Origin: Pseudonocardia parietis
GTDB taxonomy: Bacteria > Actinomycetota > Actinomycetes > Mycobacteriales > Pseudonocardiaceae
Direction: 5' to 3'
NCBI RefSeq assembly: GCF_017876315.1
Contig: NZ_JAGINU010000001.1
Coordinates: 3,224,001-3,288,000, forward strand
DNA length: 64,000 nt
The notes under the pieces were generated by a model. That model was not told the DNA's origin and did no database searches. It saw only the letters and a list, made by a program, of their open reading frames with translations. Shown here in pieces: positions 34,076 to 41,722 of this stretch (position 1 is the stretch's first letter; every line of letters starts with the position of its first letter). The translations under genes and the position numbers were made by a program.

Positions 34076-35073
34076 TGCCCGCCCGGCGCCGCGATACCGG
34101 GGTGCTCGTGCTCGGCGGGACCGGCGCGGTCGGCCGCGCGGTGACGAGCCTGCTGGCCCGCGAGGGCGTGCCCGTGCTCGCCGCCGCCCGGCGGGCCCCG
34201 GCCGCACTACCGACCGGCGCCCGCTTCCAGCCACTCGACGCGCTCGACCCGGCAGCGTTGCGCGAGCACGTTCATGCCGCGCAGGTCGTCGTCGACGCCA
34301 CCGGCCTCGACGATCGGGCCGTGGCATCGGCTGCGGTCACCGCCGGGACCCAACTCGTGGATCTCAGCGCCGATATCGCGCACCTGACCACGCTGCACCA
34401 GCTCGACGGCCCGGTCCGCGCCGGGCAGATCACCGTCATCGCCGGCGCCGGCCTCGCCCCCGGGCTGACCAACCTGCTCGCCACCGCCACCCACGCGCTG
34501 GTCCCCGACACGGCCGGGATCGCGCTGAACCTGCTGCTCGGACTCGGGGAACGACACGGACCGGCCGCCACCGCCTGGATGCTCGACCAGCTGGCCACCT
34601 CGTCGCAGCACCCCCCGCGCCGGGTGGAGATGCCCGCCGGCTTCGGGCGTCACACAGTGCGGTGGGTCGACTTCGCCGAACAACACACGCTGACCCGCGA
34701 CCTCGGCATCCCGGTGACATCCTGGTGCGCCCTCGACCCGCCCCTGCTCGCCACCGTGACCGCCCACGCCGCCCGGGTGCCGGGTTTGCGGCGAGCGCTG
34801 GCGGCCTGGGCGCCGACCGTGGCCCGGCTCACCCGCCGGGACCGGTGGGTCGCGGCGGCCCGGGCCGCGGACGGCACGACGACGTGGGCGACCGGTCGTG
34901 AACAGAGCGCCGCCAGCGCGGTCGTGGCCGCCTGGGCGGTGCATGCGCTCCTTGAACGCAGGTTCCGTCCCGGAGTGCACGACCTGCACCACGTGACCGA
35001 CCTGCACGCGCTCACCCCGTGGTTGCACCGGCACGGCCTCGCCACTGCCACCGGGTACTCCCATGCGCACTGA
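34075..35073 (+). CDS. NAD(P)-binding saccharopine dehydrogenase-like protein
   Basis: A 332-aa protein with an N-terminal Rossmann fold (LVLGGTGAVGRAVTSLLARE) and the trans-enoylreductase/saccharopine-dehydrogenase pattern: VVVDATGLDDRAVASAAVTA, then VIAGAGLAPGLTNLLA. This group includes many proteins of unknown substrate encoded near transporters. ATG 34075 lies in the TGATG overlap with the MFS stop; the frame above is only a shadow of the transporter. The gene also overlaps the following flavoprotein gene by 11 bases. Confidence 0.8.
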   Translation: MPARRRDTGVLVLGGTGAVGRAVTSLLAREGVPVLAAARRAPAALPTGARFQPLDALDPAALREHVHAAQVVVDATGLDDRAVASAAVTAGTQLVDLSADIAHLTTLHQLDGPVRAGQITVIAGAGLAPGLTNLLATATHALVPDTAGIALNLLLGLGERHGPAATAWMLDQLATSSQHPPRRVEMPAGFGRHTVRWVDFAEQHTLTRDLGIPVTSWCALDPPLLATVTAHAARVPGLRRALAAWAPTVARLTRRDRWVAAARAADGTTTWATGREQSAASAVVAAWAVHALLERRFRPGVHDLHHVTDLHALTPWLHRHGLATATGYSHAH

Positions 35074-36241
35074 TCCTCCGCGCGCGTTGGTCATCGGGTC
35101 CGGATCCGCGGGGCTGTCGACGGCCGCAGCCCTGCAGCGCCGCGGCGTGCCCACGCTCGTGCTGGAAGAAGGCGACGACGTCGGGCACTCCTGGCGGAGG
35201 CGCCACGAGGAACTGCGCCTGAACACGACCCGCCGACACTCCGACCTCAGCGGCCCGCGCATTCCCCGTGCGGCGGGCCGATGGGTCAGCCGGGACGACT
35301 ACGTTGCCCACCTCGAGGATTTCAGCGCACGACACCACCTGCACGTCCGGTCCGGTACGCGCGCCGAGCGCATCGATCGTGCCGGTGGCCGGTGGCGGGT
35401 CCGCACCAGCGATGGGGACCTCGAGGCCGCCCATGTCGTGGTGGCGACGGGACTCGATCGGGTCCCTCGGCAGCCGCAATGGCCAGGACACGACACGTTC
35501 GCCGGTTCCGTCCTCCACGCCGCCGCACTCCGAACCGTCAGAGGATTGGCCCGAAGGCGCGTCCTGCTGGTCGGTGCGGGCAACTCGGGCGTCGAGCTCG
35601 CCGCTCATCTCGTGGAGGCCCCGGTCACACAGCTGTGGCTGTCGGTCCGCACCCCGCCAACGATCATGCCGCTCGAGGTGGCCGGCATCCCGCTGACCCC
35701 GATCGCAGTCGCCCTGCGGGCCCTTCCTGAGCGGGTGCGCGACGTCGCCGCCCGACGTATCTCCCGCCTCGCCGTCGGCGACCTCGCCGCCCACGGCCTG
35801 CCGACCCCGCGACAGGGCCCCTACTCACGCCTACGCACCACCGGAGTCACTGCCGCTGTCGACCGCGGCTTCGTCCATCACCTCGAAGCCGGTCGGCTGG
35901 AGATCGTTTCCGAGATCGACCGCTTCACCCACCTCGACGTCGTCCTCCGTGACGGGCGTTGCCTCCGGCCCGACATCGTCATCACCGCCACCGGATTCCG
36001 GCCCGGCCTGGAACCACTCGTGGGCCACTTGGGCGTACTCGACGAGAACGGCCGTCCCCTCGCGACCACCGGGCATCCGGCGTCCGGCACCCCCGGCCTG
36101 TGGTTCATCGGCTACCAGCCGGCGATCGAGGGGAATCTCCGGCAACACGTCATCGACGCACGACGGATCGCTCGACGAATAGCACGACCACACAGGGCCC
36201 GGTTCCGTCGTGCCCACGCGTGCGAGAGGGCGATCCTGTGA
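35063..36241 (+). CDS. FAD/NAD(P)-binding flavoprotein, FMO/thioredoxin-reductase-like oxidoreductase
   Basis: The 392-aa protein has two Rossmann motifs: GSGSAGLSTAAALQRRG (about residue 12) for FAD and VGAGNSGVELAAHLVE (about 170) for NADPH. Between them lies the ATG segment VVVATGLDRVPR, and near the end are the second ATG-type motif ITATGFRPG and the closing GLWFIGYQP. These are typical of class B flavoprotein monooxygenases and related small-molecule oxidases. It is the third gene of the TetR-controlled operon with the exporter and the reductase-like gene, so it may modify the exported compound. Confidence 0.88.
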   Translation: MRTDPPRALVIGSGSAGLSTAAALQRRGVPTLVLEEGDDVGHSWRRRHEELRLNTTRRHSDLSGPRIPRAAGRWVSRDDYVAHLEDFSARHHLHVRSGTRAERIDRAGGRWRVRTSDGDLEAAHVVVATGLDRVPRQPQWPGHDTFAGSVLHAAALRTVRGLARRRVLLVGAGNSGVELAAHLVEAPVTQLWLSVRTPPTIMPLEVAGIPLTPIAVALRALPERVRDVAARRISRLAVGDLAAHGLPTPRQGPYSRLRTTGVTAAVDRGFVHHLEAGRLEIVSEIDRFTHLDVVLRDGRCLRPDIVITATGFRPGLEPLVGHLGVLDENGRPLATTGHPASGTPGLWFIGYQPAIEGNLRQHVIDARRIARRIARPHRARFRRAHACERAIL

Positions 36242-36288
36242 GGCCGGCGCACGGCGACGCGACCTGCCGGCCGGCGGGTGACGACGAC

Positions 36289-36495
36289 ATGAATCAGAGT
36301 TCGCGTTCCGCCGCAGGGTCGATACCGGTCGAGGCCGGGACCAGCGCCGAGATCGAGGCCCGCTCGGACCGGCTCCCGATCACCTCGCGACATCGGCGGA
36401 GCACCGTGGTGCCGGCCTCGGCGGTCGAGGACCCGGAGCTGATCGCAGTGTTCGCGGATATCGCCGCGGCCGGCCGAGCGGATGGAGCACCCTGA
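36289..36495 (+). CDS. Small hypothetical protein upstream of AhpC/TSA-like gene
   Basis: A 68-aa frame starts at ATG 36289 and ends in a TGATG overlap with the next gene, the usual sign of translational coupling. The product is acidic to neutral with a helix-like C-terminus (EDPELIAVFADIAAAGRADG) and no membrane helix. I recognise no family. It could be a true leader protein or the tail of a lost gene. Confidence 0.4.
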   Translation: MNQSSRSAAGSIPVEAGTSAEIEARSDRLPITSRHRRSTVVPASAVEDPELIAVFADIAAAGRADGAP

Positions 36496-37076
36496 TGCCG
36501 GGGCCGCTGAGGAACGGGCGGGTGCCGGTCGGCGCCGTCGTCACACGGCGCGAGGTGGCCACCGTGGCCGGCGACCCGATCACGGTGCCGGCCGCCGGGG
36601 GACTGACCCACCTGCAGTTCCGGCGATTCGCCGGCTGCCCGGTCTGCCACCTGAACCTGAGATCGGTGATCCGTCGCGGGGACGAGATCGAGGCGGCGGG
36701 CGTGTGCGAGGTGGTGGTGTTCCACTCCAGCGCCGATGAGCTGCGCCGGTACGCCGACGGCCTGCCGCCGGTCGTCGTCGCCGACCCGGAGAAGCGGCTC
36801 TACACCGAGTTCGGTGTCGAGGCGTCGAGACGTGCCCTGCTCGACCCGCGAGCCTGGCTGCCGGTCGTTCGCGCGGTGCTGCACTCGCTCCGGTCGGTCG
36901 TGCGCCATCGGCGACCGTTGCCGCCCACGAACCCGGACGGTGGCTCGCTCGGGTTGCCGGCCGACTTCCTGCTCGCCGGGGATGGTCGCGTCCTCGCCGT
37001 CCACTACGGCCGGCACGTCGACGACCAATGGTCGGTCGACCAGATACTCCGGCTGGCCCGGGAGAACCACGCATGA
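36495..37076 (+). CDS. Peroxiredoxin-like (AhpC/TSA, PRXL2-type) protein
   Basis: A 193-aa thioredoxin-fold protein. The redox motif reads FAGCPVCHLNLRSV near residue 48 (CPVC), followed by VVVFHSSADELRRY and a ~40-residue insert before a closing LPADFLLAGDGRVLAVHYG. This matches the peroxiredoxin-like family 2 proteins of actinobacteria that reduce or sense thiols or peroxides. ATG 36495 overlaps the preceding small gene. Codon use is normal. The two cysteines in CxxC argue for oxidoreductase rather than one-Cys peroxidase chemistry. Confidence 0.8.
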   Translation: MPGPLRNGRVPVGAVVTRREVATVAGDPITVPAAGGLTHLQFRRFAGCPVCHLNLRSVIRRGDEIEAAGVCEVVVFHSSADELRRYADGLPPVVVADPEKRLYTEFGVEASRRALLDPRAWLPVVRAVLHSLRSVVRHRRPLPPTNPDGGSLGLPADFLLAGDGRVLAVHYGRHVDDQWSVDQILRLARENHA

Positions 37077-37094
37077 GCAGCGACTGGACGTTCG

Positions 37095-37180
37095 CCGGAC
37101 TGTGGCCCATGCCCCGCGCTGGTTCGACACCCCGGACGAGCGGCTGCACTACATCGACGAGGGGCCGCGTACCGGGGATC
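37095..37180 (+). pseudogene. N-terminal scrap of an alpha/beta hydrolase (haloalkane dehalogenase-like)
   Basis: Just after the peroxiredoxin-like gene one frame reads HAPRWFDTPDERLHYIDEGP. The segment LHYIDEGP is the opening strand of haloalkane dehalogenase-like hydrolases. Nothing downstream continues the fold. It is a short relic that may mark a deletion. Confidence 0.35.
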
Positions 37181-37208
37181 ACACTGCGTGCCACCACCGG
37201 GGCGGTGC

Positions 37209-37676
37209 TCAGGCGGCGCCGCGGTGGCTGCCCGCGATCTGGCGGGTGGCGACGCTGATCCGGTTCCACGCGTTGATGGTGGCCACAGTGGTCACGAGCA
37301 GGGCCAGCGCGCGTTCGTCGAACACGGCGGCGGCCTCGTCCCACACGTCGTCGGGCACCGCGTCGGCGCGATCGGCCAGCCGGGTCATCGACTCGGTCAG
37401 TGCGAGCGCGGCCCGCTCCTCGCGGGTGAACCACGGCGCCTCCCGCCAGGCGGCGACCGCCATGAGGCGCTCGGTGCTCTCGCCGTGCTCCAGCGCGTCG
37501 TGCGAGTGCATATCCACGCAGAACCCGCAACCGTTGATCTGGCTGGCACGCAGCCGGACGATCTCCTGGATCGGGACGGGGAGGACGTCGGCGTCGCGGG
37601 TGGAGCGCTCCAGTGCGGACAGTGCGCGGTAGCTCTCCGGGACGTGCGAGTACGGCTTGGACATGCGCGGTTCCAC
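37209..37676 (-). CDS. Carboxymuconolactone decarboxylase / AhpD-like alkylhydroperoxidase
   Basis: A 155-aa AhpD-fold protein. The redox site is NGCGFCVDMHSHDAL with Cys 50, Cys 53 and His 57 in the CxxCxxxH arrangement of AhpD-type peroxidases. The glutamate of the proton relay is in IQEIVRLRAS just before. GTG 37676 was selected because AGAGGA lies eight bases upstream; ATG 37664 has no such site. The gene follows the Rrf2 regulator by 14 bases on the same strand, so redox or nitrosative control of a peroxidase is likely. Confidence 0.88.
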   Translation of the reverse strand: MEPRMSKPYSHVPESYRALSALERSTRDADVLPVPIQEIVRLRASQINGCGFCVDMHSHDALEHGESTERLMAVAAWREAPWFTREERAALALTESMTRLADRADAVPDDVWDEAAAVFDERALALLVTTVATINAWNRISVATRQIAGSHRGAA

Positions 37677-37690
37677 GGGGTGAGTTCCTC

Positions 37691-38161
37691 TCAGTTGGTG
37701 AGTGCGGCCCGGACGCGGTCGGCCGCGTCGGGAGCGTGACGGAGGACGTCGTCGGAGACGTCGGCGAGCGAGCGCGCGGCGAGCTCGCGACGCCAGGCCA
37801 GCTCGGCCCGGCGCATACTCAGCGAGATCGCGCAGGAGTCCGGGTAGTTCGCATCGGGAGCACCGCCGGGGCCGGCGGCAAGGATCGACGTGCAGCGGAA
37901 AGCGTCCTCCGGGCCCTCCAGCGCCACGACGACGTCGAGCAGCGACACCTCGTCCAGCGTGCCGGCGAGCCGGAAGCCGCCGCGCGGGCCGGGGATGGAC
38001 TCGCAGATCCCGGCCCGGACCAGGGCCTGCAGCTGCTTGTTCAGGTAGGCGGGCGGCAGGTCGTACAGCGCGGCGAGCCGGGAGGCCGGGACCGGCGCGG
38101 CGATCCATGCCAGGTTGAGGCAACAGTGCAACGCCCACTCGACGCCCTGGCTCATTCGCAT
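37691..38161 (-). CDS. Rrf2-family transcriptional regulator
   Basis: The 156-aa protein has the Rrf2 winged helix (LHCCLNLAWIAAPVPASRLA, then YLNKQLQALVRAGICESIPG and PRGGFRLA). In the C-terminal half the cysteines FRCTSI and DSCAIS sit where many Rrf2 proteins bind an Fe-S cluster or sense redox state, although only two clear ones are seen instead of three. It is the first gene of an operon with the AhpD-like enzyme. An inverted repeat directly upstream suggests autoregulation. Confidence 0.9.
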   Translation of the reverse strand: MRMSQGVEWALHCCLNLAWIAAPVPASRLAALYDLPPAYLNKQLQALVRAGICESIPGPRGGFRLAGTLDEVSLLDVVVALEGPEDAFRCTSILAAGPGGAPDANYPDSCAISLSMRRAELAWRRELAARSLADVSDDVLRHAPDAADRVRAALTN

Positions 38162-38164
38162 GGT

Positions 38165-38201
38165 CCTGGACGTTACCTATCCTGGATGTTAAGTGTCCAG
38201 G
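38165..38201. promoter_or_regulatory. Inverted repeat CCTGGAC...GTCCAGG before the Rrf2 operon
   Basis: CCTGGAC (38165-38171) and GTCCAGG (38195-38201) frame a 23-base, relatively AT-rich centre that includes a further CCTGGA. The left edge is three bases from the Rrf2 start. It is likely the promoter/operator of the Rrf2-AhpD operon. Confidence 0.6.
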
Positions 38202-38260
38202 TCCAGATCGAGATCAATCGGTCTCGATCTGGTCGGTCACCGACGCAGGGGACCGCTCGG

Positions 38261-38485
38261 TCACCGGGCCCGTGCCTCGTCGTCGAGCGTCGGGCAGGCC
38301 AGCCGGTTCTCCGGGATGTCGAACGCGCCGACCAGCGTCGGCGCGTACGGCCGCAGCTCCGCGCACAGCTTGTTCACCAGCGGCCGGGCCGACCAGGAAT
38401 CGGCCGCGGTGAGTCGGCCGGCCTACAGGCACGAGGCACGATCGCGGTCGATCACCGAGAGCACCTGCAGCGCACGAGTTCGCCA
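38261..38485 (-). pseudogene. 3' remnant of an acyl-CoA oxidase gene
   Basis: On the reverse strand one frame reads RALQVLSVIDRDRASCL, then a TAG stop, then AGRLTAADSWSARPLVNKLC and AELRPYAPTLVGAFDIPENR, and ends with a TGA at 38261-38263. The segments LxVIxxDRxxxLxxGRLT and LVNxLCxELRPxAxxLVxAFxIPxxxLA are the closing part of actinobacterial acyl-CoA oxidases. The in-frame TAG and missing ~550 upstream residues show it is dead. Confidence 0.6.
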
Positions 38486-38817
38486 CCATGCGCAGCGCCG
38501 GATTCGTCCGGGGGAGCCCGGTTCCCGTGAACGACCTCCTGGGCCTGCCCCGGTTGCGCCTCACCGCCTACGTCAGGGCCAGGACTGCGCTCGAGGTGTA
38601 CGCCTACGAACTGGATCGGAGGCGCCGTGCGGACGACACGCCGGTGTAGCCGATTGTCAGCATCTCCGGGAGTCGGAGTGGACGCGAAGACTCCTACCCG
38701 GGCGGGGGTCCGGGATGCGAGCACTCACTTGCTGCGCAATCGCTCACTCCGTGGACCGGCGCGCAGGACAGGACCCATGCGGGTGCTGCCCGCGGTGGTC
38801 GTGACGGAGCGCCGGTG
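38486..38817. other. Non-coding stretch
   Basis: Short open frames exist, but none has family features or a start with a good ribosome site. The segment near 38510-38645 reads LLGLPRLRLTAYVRARTALE in one frame, which I could not assign. Confidence 0.3.
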
Positions 38818-40083
38818 TCAGGGGATGACGACCGGCTCGGTGACCGGTGCCGGCTCGTCGGCCCAGCGGTGGCCGGTCTCGCGCGGGGTGACGCCGTCCT
38901 CGGTCCAGGCGGCCATGAGCTGGGCGACCTTGGTGTGCATCACGGTGCGCAGGCGGTCGAACGAGGTGTCGGGTGCGTCGTCGACCTGGCCGAGCAGCAG
39001 CCACCAGGCCCAGGCGACGGCGCCGGCGTTGGCGACGAAGTCCGGCAGCACCGGGATGCCGCGGGCGGCCAGCATGGCCTCGGCCTCCGGGGTGGTCGCG
39101 GCGTTCGCGGCCTCCACGACGACCCGGGCGCGGACGTCGTAGGAGTTGTCCGGGGTGATCGCGTAGGAGATCGCGGCCGGGACCAGGATGTCGGCATCGG
39201 CGGAGAGGACCGCCGAACGCGGCAGCTGCTCCACGTTCTCCGGCAGCCGCGAGCGGTCGACCTCGTTGTGTTCGTCGCGCAGGTCCAGCAGCGCCGGTAC
39301 GTCGAGGCCGGCGGCGTCGTGCAGAGTGCCTGCGGCGTCGGCGACCGTGGTGACCTTCATGCCGGCCTCGTGCAGGTAGTAGGCGGCCGAGCCCCCCATC
39401 GTGCCGATGCCCTGGATCGCGACGGTCGTCTCGGCCGGGAGCCGCCCCCAGGCGACGGCAGCGGCCAGACAGGAGTGGGCGACACCGTAGCCACCGATCA
39501 CGTCACCGAGCAGGAACCCGCCCTCGACCTCGGCGTTCAGACCCCGACGGACCCGCTCGCAGGTGGCGGCCGGGTCGGCGGCCCGCCGGATCGCGGCGTG
39601 GTAGCTCTGGTCGAGGCCGAGCCGGGCGAAGACCTCGTCGATCAGGTGCTGTGGCACGCCGAGGTCCTCGGCGGTCACCCAGTGCGCGTCGAGCCACGGG
39701 CGCATGGCCTCGAAGTAGCGTTCCAGCACCTCGACGGCGCGCGGGTCCTTCGGGTCGAAGTCGATGCCGCCCTTGGCCCCGCCGACCGGTAGGTCGAAGG
39801 TCGCGGTCTTGTTCGCCATGCCGCGGGCCAGGTCCTCGACCTCGCTGAGCGTGCACCCGGCACGCATCCGGGTGCCGCCGGTGGCCAGACCGGACCGCAG
39901 GGTGTGCACGACCAGGTAGCCGACGGCGCCGGTGACGCTGTCGTTCCACTGCAGGCGCAGGTACGGCTCGGTGCGGCGGGCCGCCGGGGCGACGGCGGGG
40001 TTCGCCCCGGCTCCGGGAAGCCCGGCAGTGGTCTGCGCGGCCACCTGCGGGGTGCTCCCGCCTGGGTTCTGCATCGTCGTCAT
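38818..40083 (-). CDS. Glu/Leu/Phe/Val dehydrogenase family protein
   Basis: A 421-aa NAD(P)-dependent amino-acid dehydrogenase. The substrate-binding glycine-lysine stretch LPVGGAKGGIDFDP (~residue 100), the VTAEDLG segment, and the Rossmann motif VAIQGIGTMGGSAAYYL (~225) are all in place, and VVVEAANAATTPEAE and LPDFVANAGAV follow, as in glutamate and leucine dehydrogenases. It reversibly deaminates an amino acid to its 2-oxo acid. The N-terminal ~37 residues (Gln/Ala/Pro-rich) are an extension not usual in the core family. ATG 40083 follows GAGGAGG. It has no obvious operon partner. Confidence 0.92.
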   Translation of the reverse strand: MTTMQNPGGSTPQVAAQTTAGLPGAGANPAVAPAARRTEPYLRLQWNDSVTGAVGYLVVHTLRSGLATGGTRMRAGCTLSEVEDLARGMANKTATFDLPVGGAKGGIDFDPKDPRAVEVLERYFEAMRPWLDAHWVTAEDLGVPQHLIDEVFARLGLDQSYHAAIRRAADPAATCERVRRGLNAEVEGGFLLGDVIGGYGVAHSCLAAAVAWGRLPAETTVAIQGIGTMGGSAAYYLHEAGMKVTTVADAAGTLHDAAGLDVPALLDLRDEHNEVDRSRLPENVEQLPRSAVLSADADILVPAAISYAITPDNSYDVRARVVVEAANAATTPEAEAMLAARGIPVLPDFVANAGAVAWAWWLLLGQVDDAPDTSFDRLRTVMHTKVAQLMAAWTEDGVTPRETGHRWADEPAPVTEPVVIP

Positions 40084-40199
40084 GGCGACCCACCTCCTCG
40101 TCTGTCGCCCGACCGTCGCCGCCTCGGGAGGGGCGTCGGTCGCGTGTCATCTACCGGACCTCGTCGTCCATCGGTCGGCGGCGCCGTCCGGTGCCCCCT

Positions 40200-40356
40200 G
40201 AGCAGACGCATCGTGTCGCCATGCAGAGGGGACGGGGTGGCGTCGCCGAGCGGCCCGGTACTCGATCAGGGCCGGATCGCCGGGAGACGATCGGCCCGTG
40301 GCCGGCAGGTGCCGGACGATCTCGGTCCAGGAGAACGTCGCCAGGTCGGCAGGCAC
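40200..40356 (-). pseudogene. C-terminal remnant of a group II intron reverse transcriptase/maturase
   Basis: The reverse frame reads ATFSWTEIVRHLPATGRSSP and continues GDPALIEYRAARRRHP. Group II intron maturases with an HNH tail commonly end with a W(T/F)KIVRHxMVxGxASPDDPALxxYWxxRR segment, which this follows closely. Nothing else of the enzyme or intron RNA is evident, so it is a relic. Confidence 0.45.
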
Positions 40357-40587
40357 CGCCGGCGCCGTTGCCGAACTCCTATCGATCGTTCCTGAACTTG
40401 TTGAACTTCTCGAATCGAAATGGCGCGGGCCGAACCCACGTTTGCGGTTCGTTCAGTGGCGCCGTGTGGTCCACTTCAAGACAAGCCTCCACGCAGCTCG
40501 TCGGTAAACATTCCGCCCTACTCCGGGCATGACGATGTCGCCGGTTGGAGTATGAGATTCCGGTGGTGACTCCTGACGGATGTTCGT

Positions 40588-40923
40588 TCAGGCGGGGGAG
40601 TGCGGAGCAACCAGGGTCGGCCGTTCAGCGCGCCGCGTAGCGCGCTGACGTCGTCGAGGCTGCGCTCGCCCGCGGTGGGAACGTAGCGCGGCCCGGTTCG
40701 AGCACCTGACCGCCCGGCGTTGGTTCAGCGACCTGGGCGGTTCGTCGACATCGACGTCACCGGCGCTCTTCGCTTCCGGGCTCCTATCAGGGCCACGAGC
40801 CACACGGGCCGACCGGCGCCCCATCCCGACGATTCGTTGAAATCCGCCGGAACCCTCACGCACCACGCCCCGGACCGCGAGAATCACCGCCAGCGCGACC
40901 AGGACGAAGACGACCGTCGTCAT
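40588..40923 (-). CDS. Possible small membrane-anchored protein
   Basis: ATG 40923, with GGAGG two bases upstream, opens a 111-aa frame that begins with one hydrophobic helix (MTTVVFVLVALAVILAVRGV) and continues with a basic tail (GMGRRSARVARGPDRSPEAK). The helix and ribosome site argue for a gene; the Arg-rich remainder resembles noise in GC-rich DNA. I recognise no family. Confidence 0.3.
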   Translation of the reverse strand: MTTVVFVLVALAVILAVRGVVREGSGGFQRIVGMGRRSARVARGPDRSPEAKSAGDVDVDEPPRSLNQRRAVRCSNRAALRSHRGRAQPRRRQRATRRAERPTLVAPHSPA

Positions 40924-41329
40924 ATCCTCCACCCCACCCACCTCCAGATCGTTCTCGAGTACCGTGAACGCGGTCTCCTGCACCTCGCTGCCCTCCGCGC
41001 CGGAGGTGAGCGACGCGCGCCCCGCATTTTTCGTCGGCGCACACTCGCGGCGGACCCGTCCAGTCGGGATACAGGCCGGGTGCCGCAATTTCTTGTGATT
41101 ATTTGCTTACTTACAGGCTACAACGTCGGCGGGCTTTCGGCAATTTCGTAACGAAACATTATTTCGATCTTCGGGATACGTGGGTCTTTTTCGGCACGTC
41201 TACCTCCGCTTTCGATACCTGCGTACTTCCCAGAACGCGGCAGGCTCGCGCTTTTCCAGTGATGCTGCTAAGAGATCCCACCGCTTGTGCTGGTCGCAGC
41301 GCTGCGGTGCGGAGGTGCTCCGAGGTTTC
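40924..41329. other. Non-coding stretch, partly AT-richer
   Basis: No gene is supported. The part from about 41090 to 41240 is clearly less GC-rich than the rest of the window (for example around 41155-41175), which hints at foreign or decayed DNA. Confidence 0.35.
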
Positions 41330-41527
41330 GGTCGAGAGTCCGGGCTGCATCCGCGGCGCACCCGGCACCGGCGCCGCCCGGTCCGCGGCCTCGAGCATGA
41401 TCCGCTCGCCGCCCTTGCTCCAGACCACGACTTCGGGAGGGGTCAGCACCTCGGCGTGGCGTACTCGGGGTGGGCGTGGTCGACGTAGAACCGGGCACCG
41501 TTGGTGAGGATGACGTTGTTCGCCGCC
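41330..41527 (-). pseudogene. Fragment of dop (depupylase), frameshifted
   Basis: On the reverse strand one frame reads [20 protein letters not shown] and then PEYATP. After a one-base slip the next frame gives [20 protein letters not shown] and then EAADRAAPVPGAPRMQ. Together these match the [23 protein letters not shown] segment near the N-terminus of Dop, the Pup deamidase/depupylase of actinobacteria. Only about 65 residues remain and the frame is broken, so it is a duplicated scrap; the working dop would be with the proteasome genes elsewhere. Confidence 0.65.
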
Positions 41528-41620
41528 GCGGCGAACGAACCAGCAGGTCACGTCGTGTGAGTGGAACTCGACGGTTGCGGCGCAAGTAGATCCTGTGCGG
41601 CGCTCGTGGACACCTGCATC

Positions 41621-41650
41621 TAGACTTGCATAGTTGCTGAAATCGGCAAC
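41621..41650 (+). promoter_or_regulatory. Promoter/operator of the interrupted arsR gene
   Basis: TAGACTTGCATAGTT (41621-41635) runs into the inverted repeat GTTGC-N8-GCAAC (41633-41650). Nearly the same element occurs at 46401-46422. It lies upstream of GGGAGG at 41711-41716, the ribosome site of arsR before the IS1634-like element came in. Confidence 0.6.
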
Positions 41651-41717
41651 CAGGTCCGGGGCTGCGTCGCAGGAGTGAGCGGGCGCCCTATGGACGGGAT
41701 CCGTGAGCGAGGGAGGC

Positions 41718-41722
41718 GTCGT
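41718..41722 (+). repeat. Target-site duplication GTCGT (left)
   Basis: GTCGT directly before the IS1634-like element; the second copy is at 43727-43731. Confidence 0.85.

Noticed and set aside
38510..38645. Possible N-terminal domain of a tyrosine recombinase (LLGLPRLRLTAYVRARTALE)
   Set aside because: No catalytic Arg/His/Tyr region follows, and the similarity is too weak to support an integrase relic.
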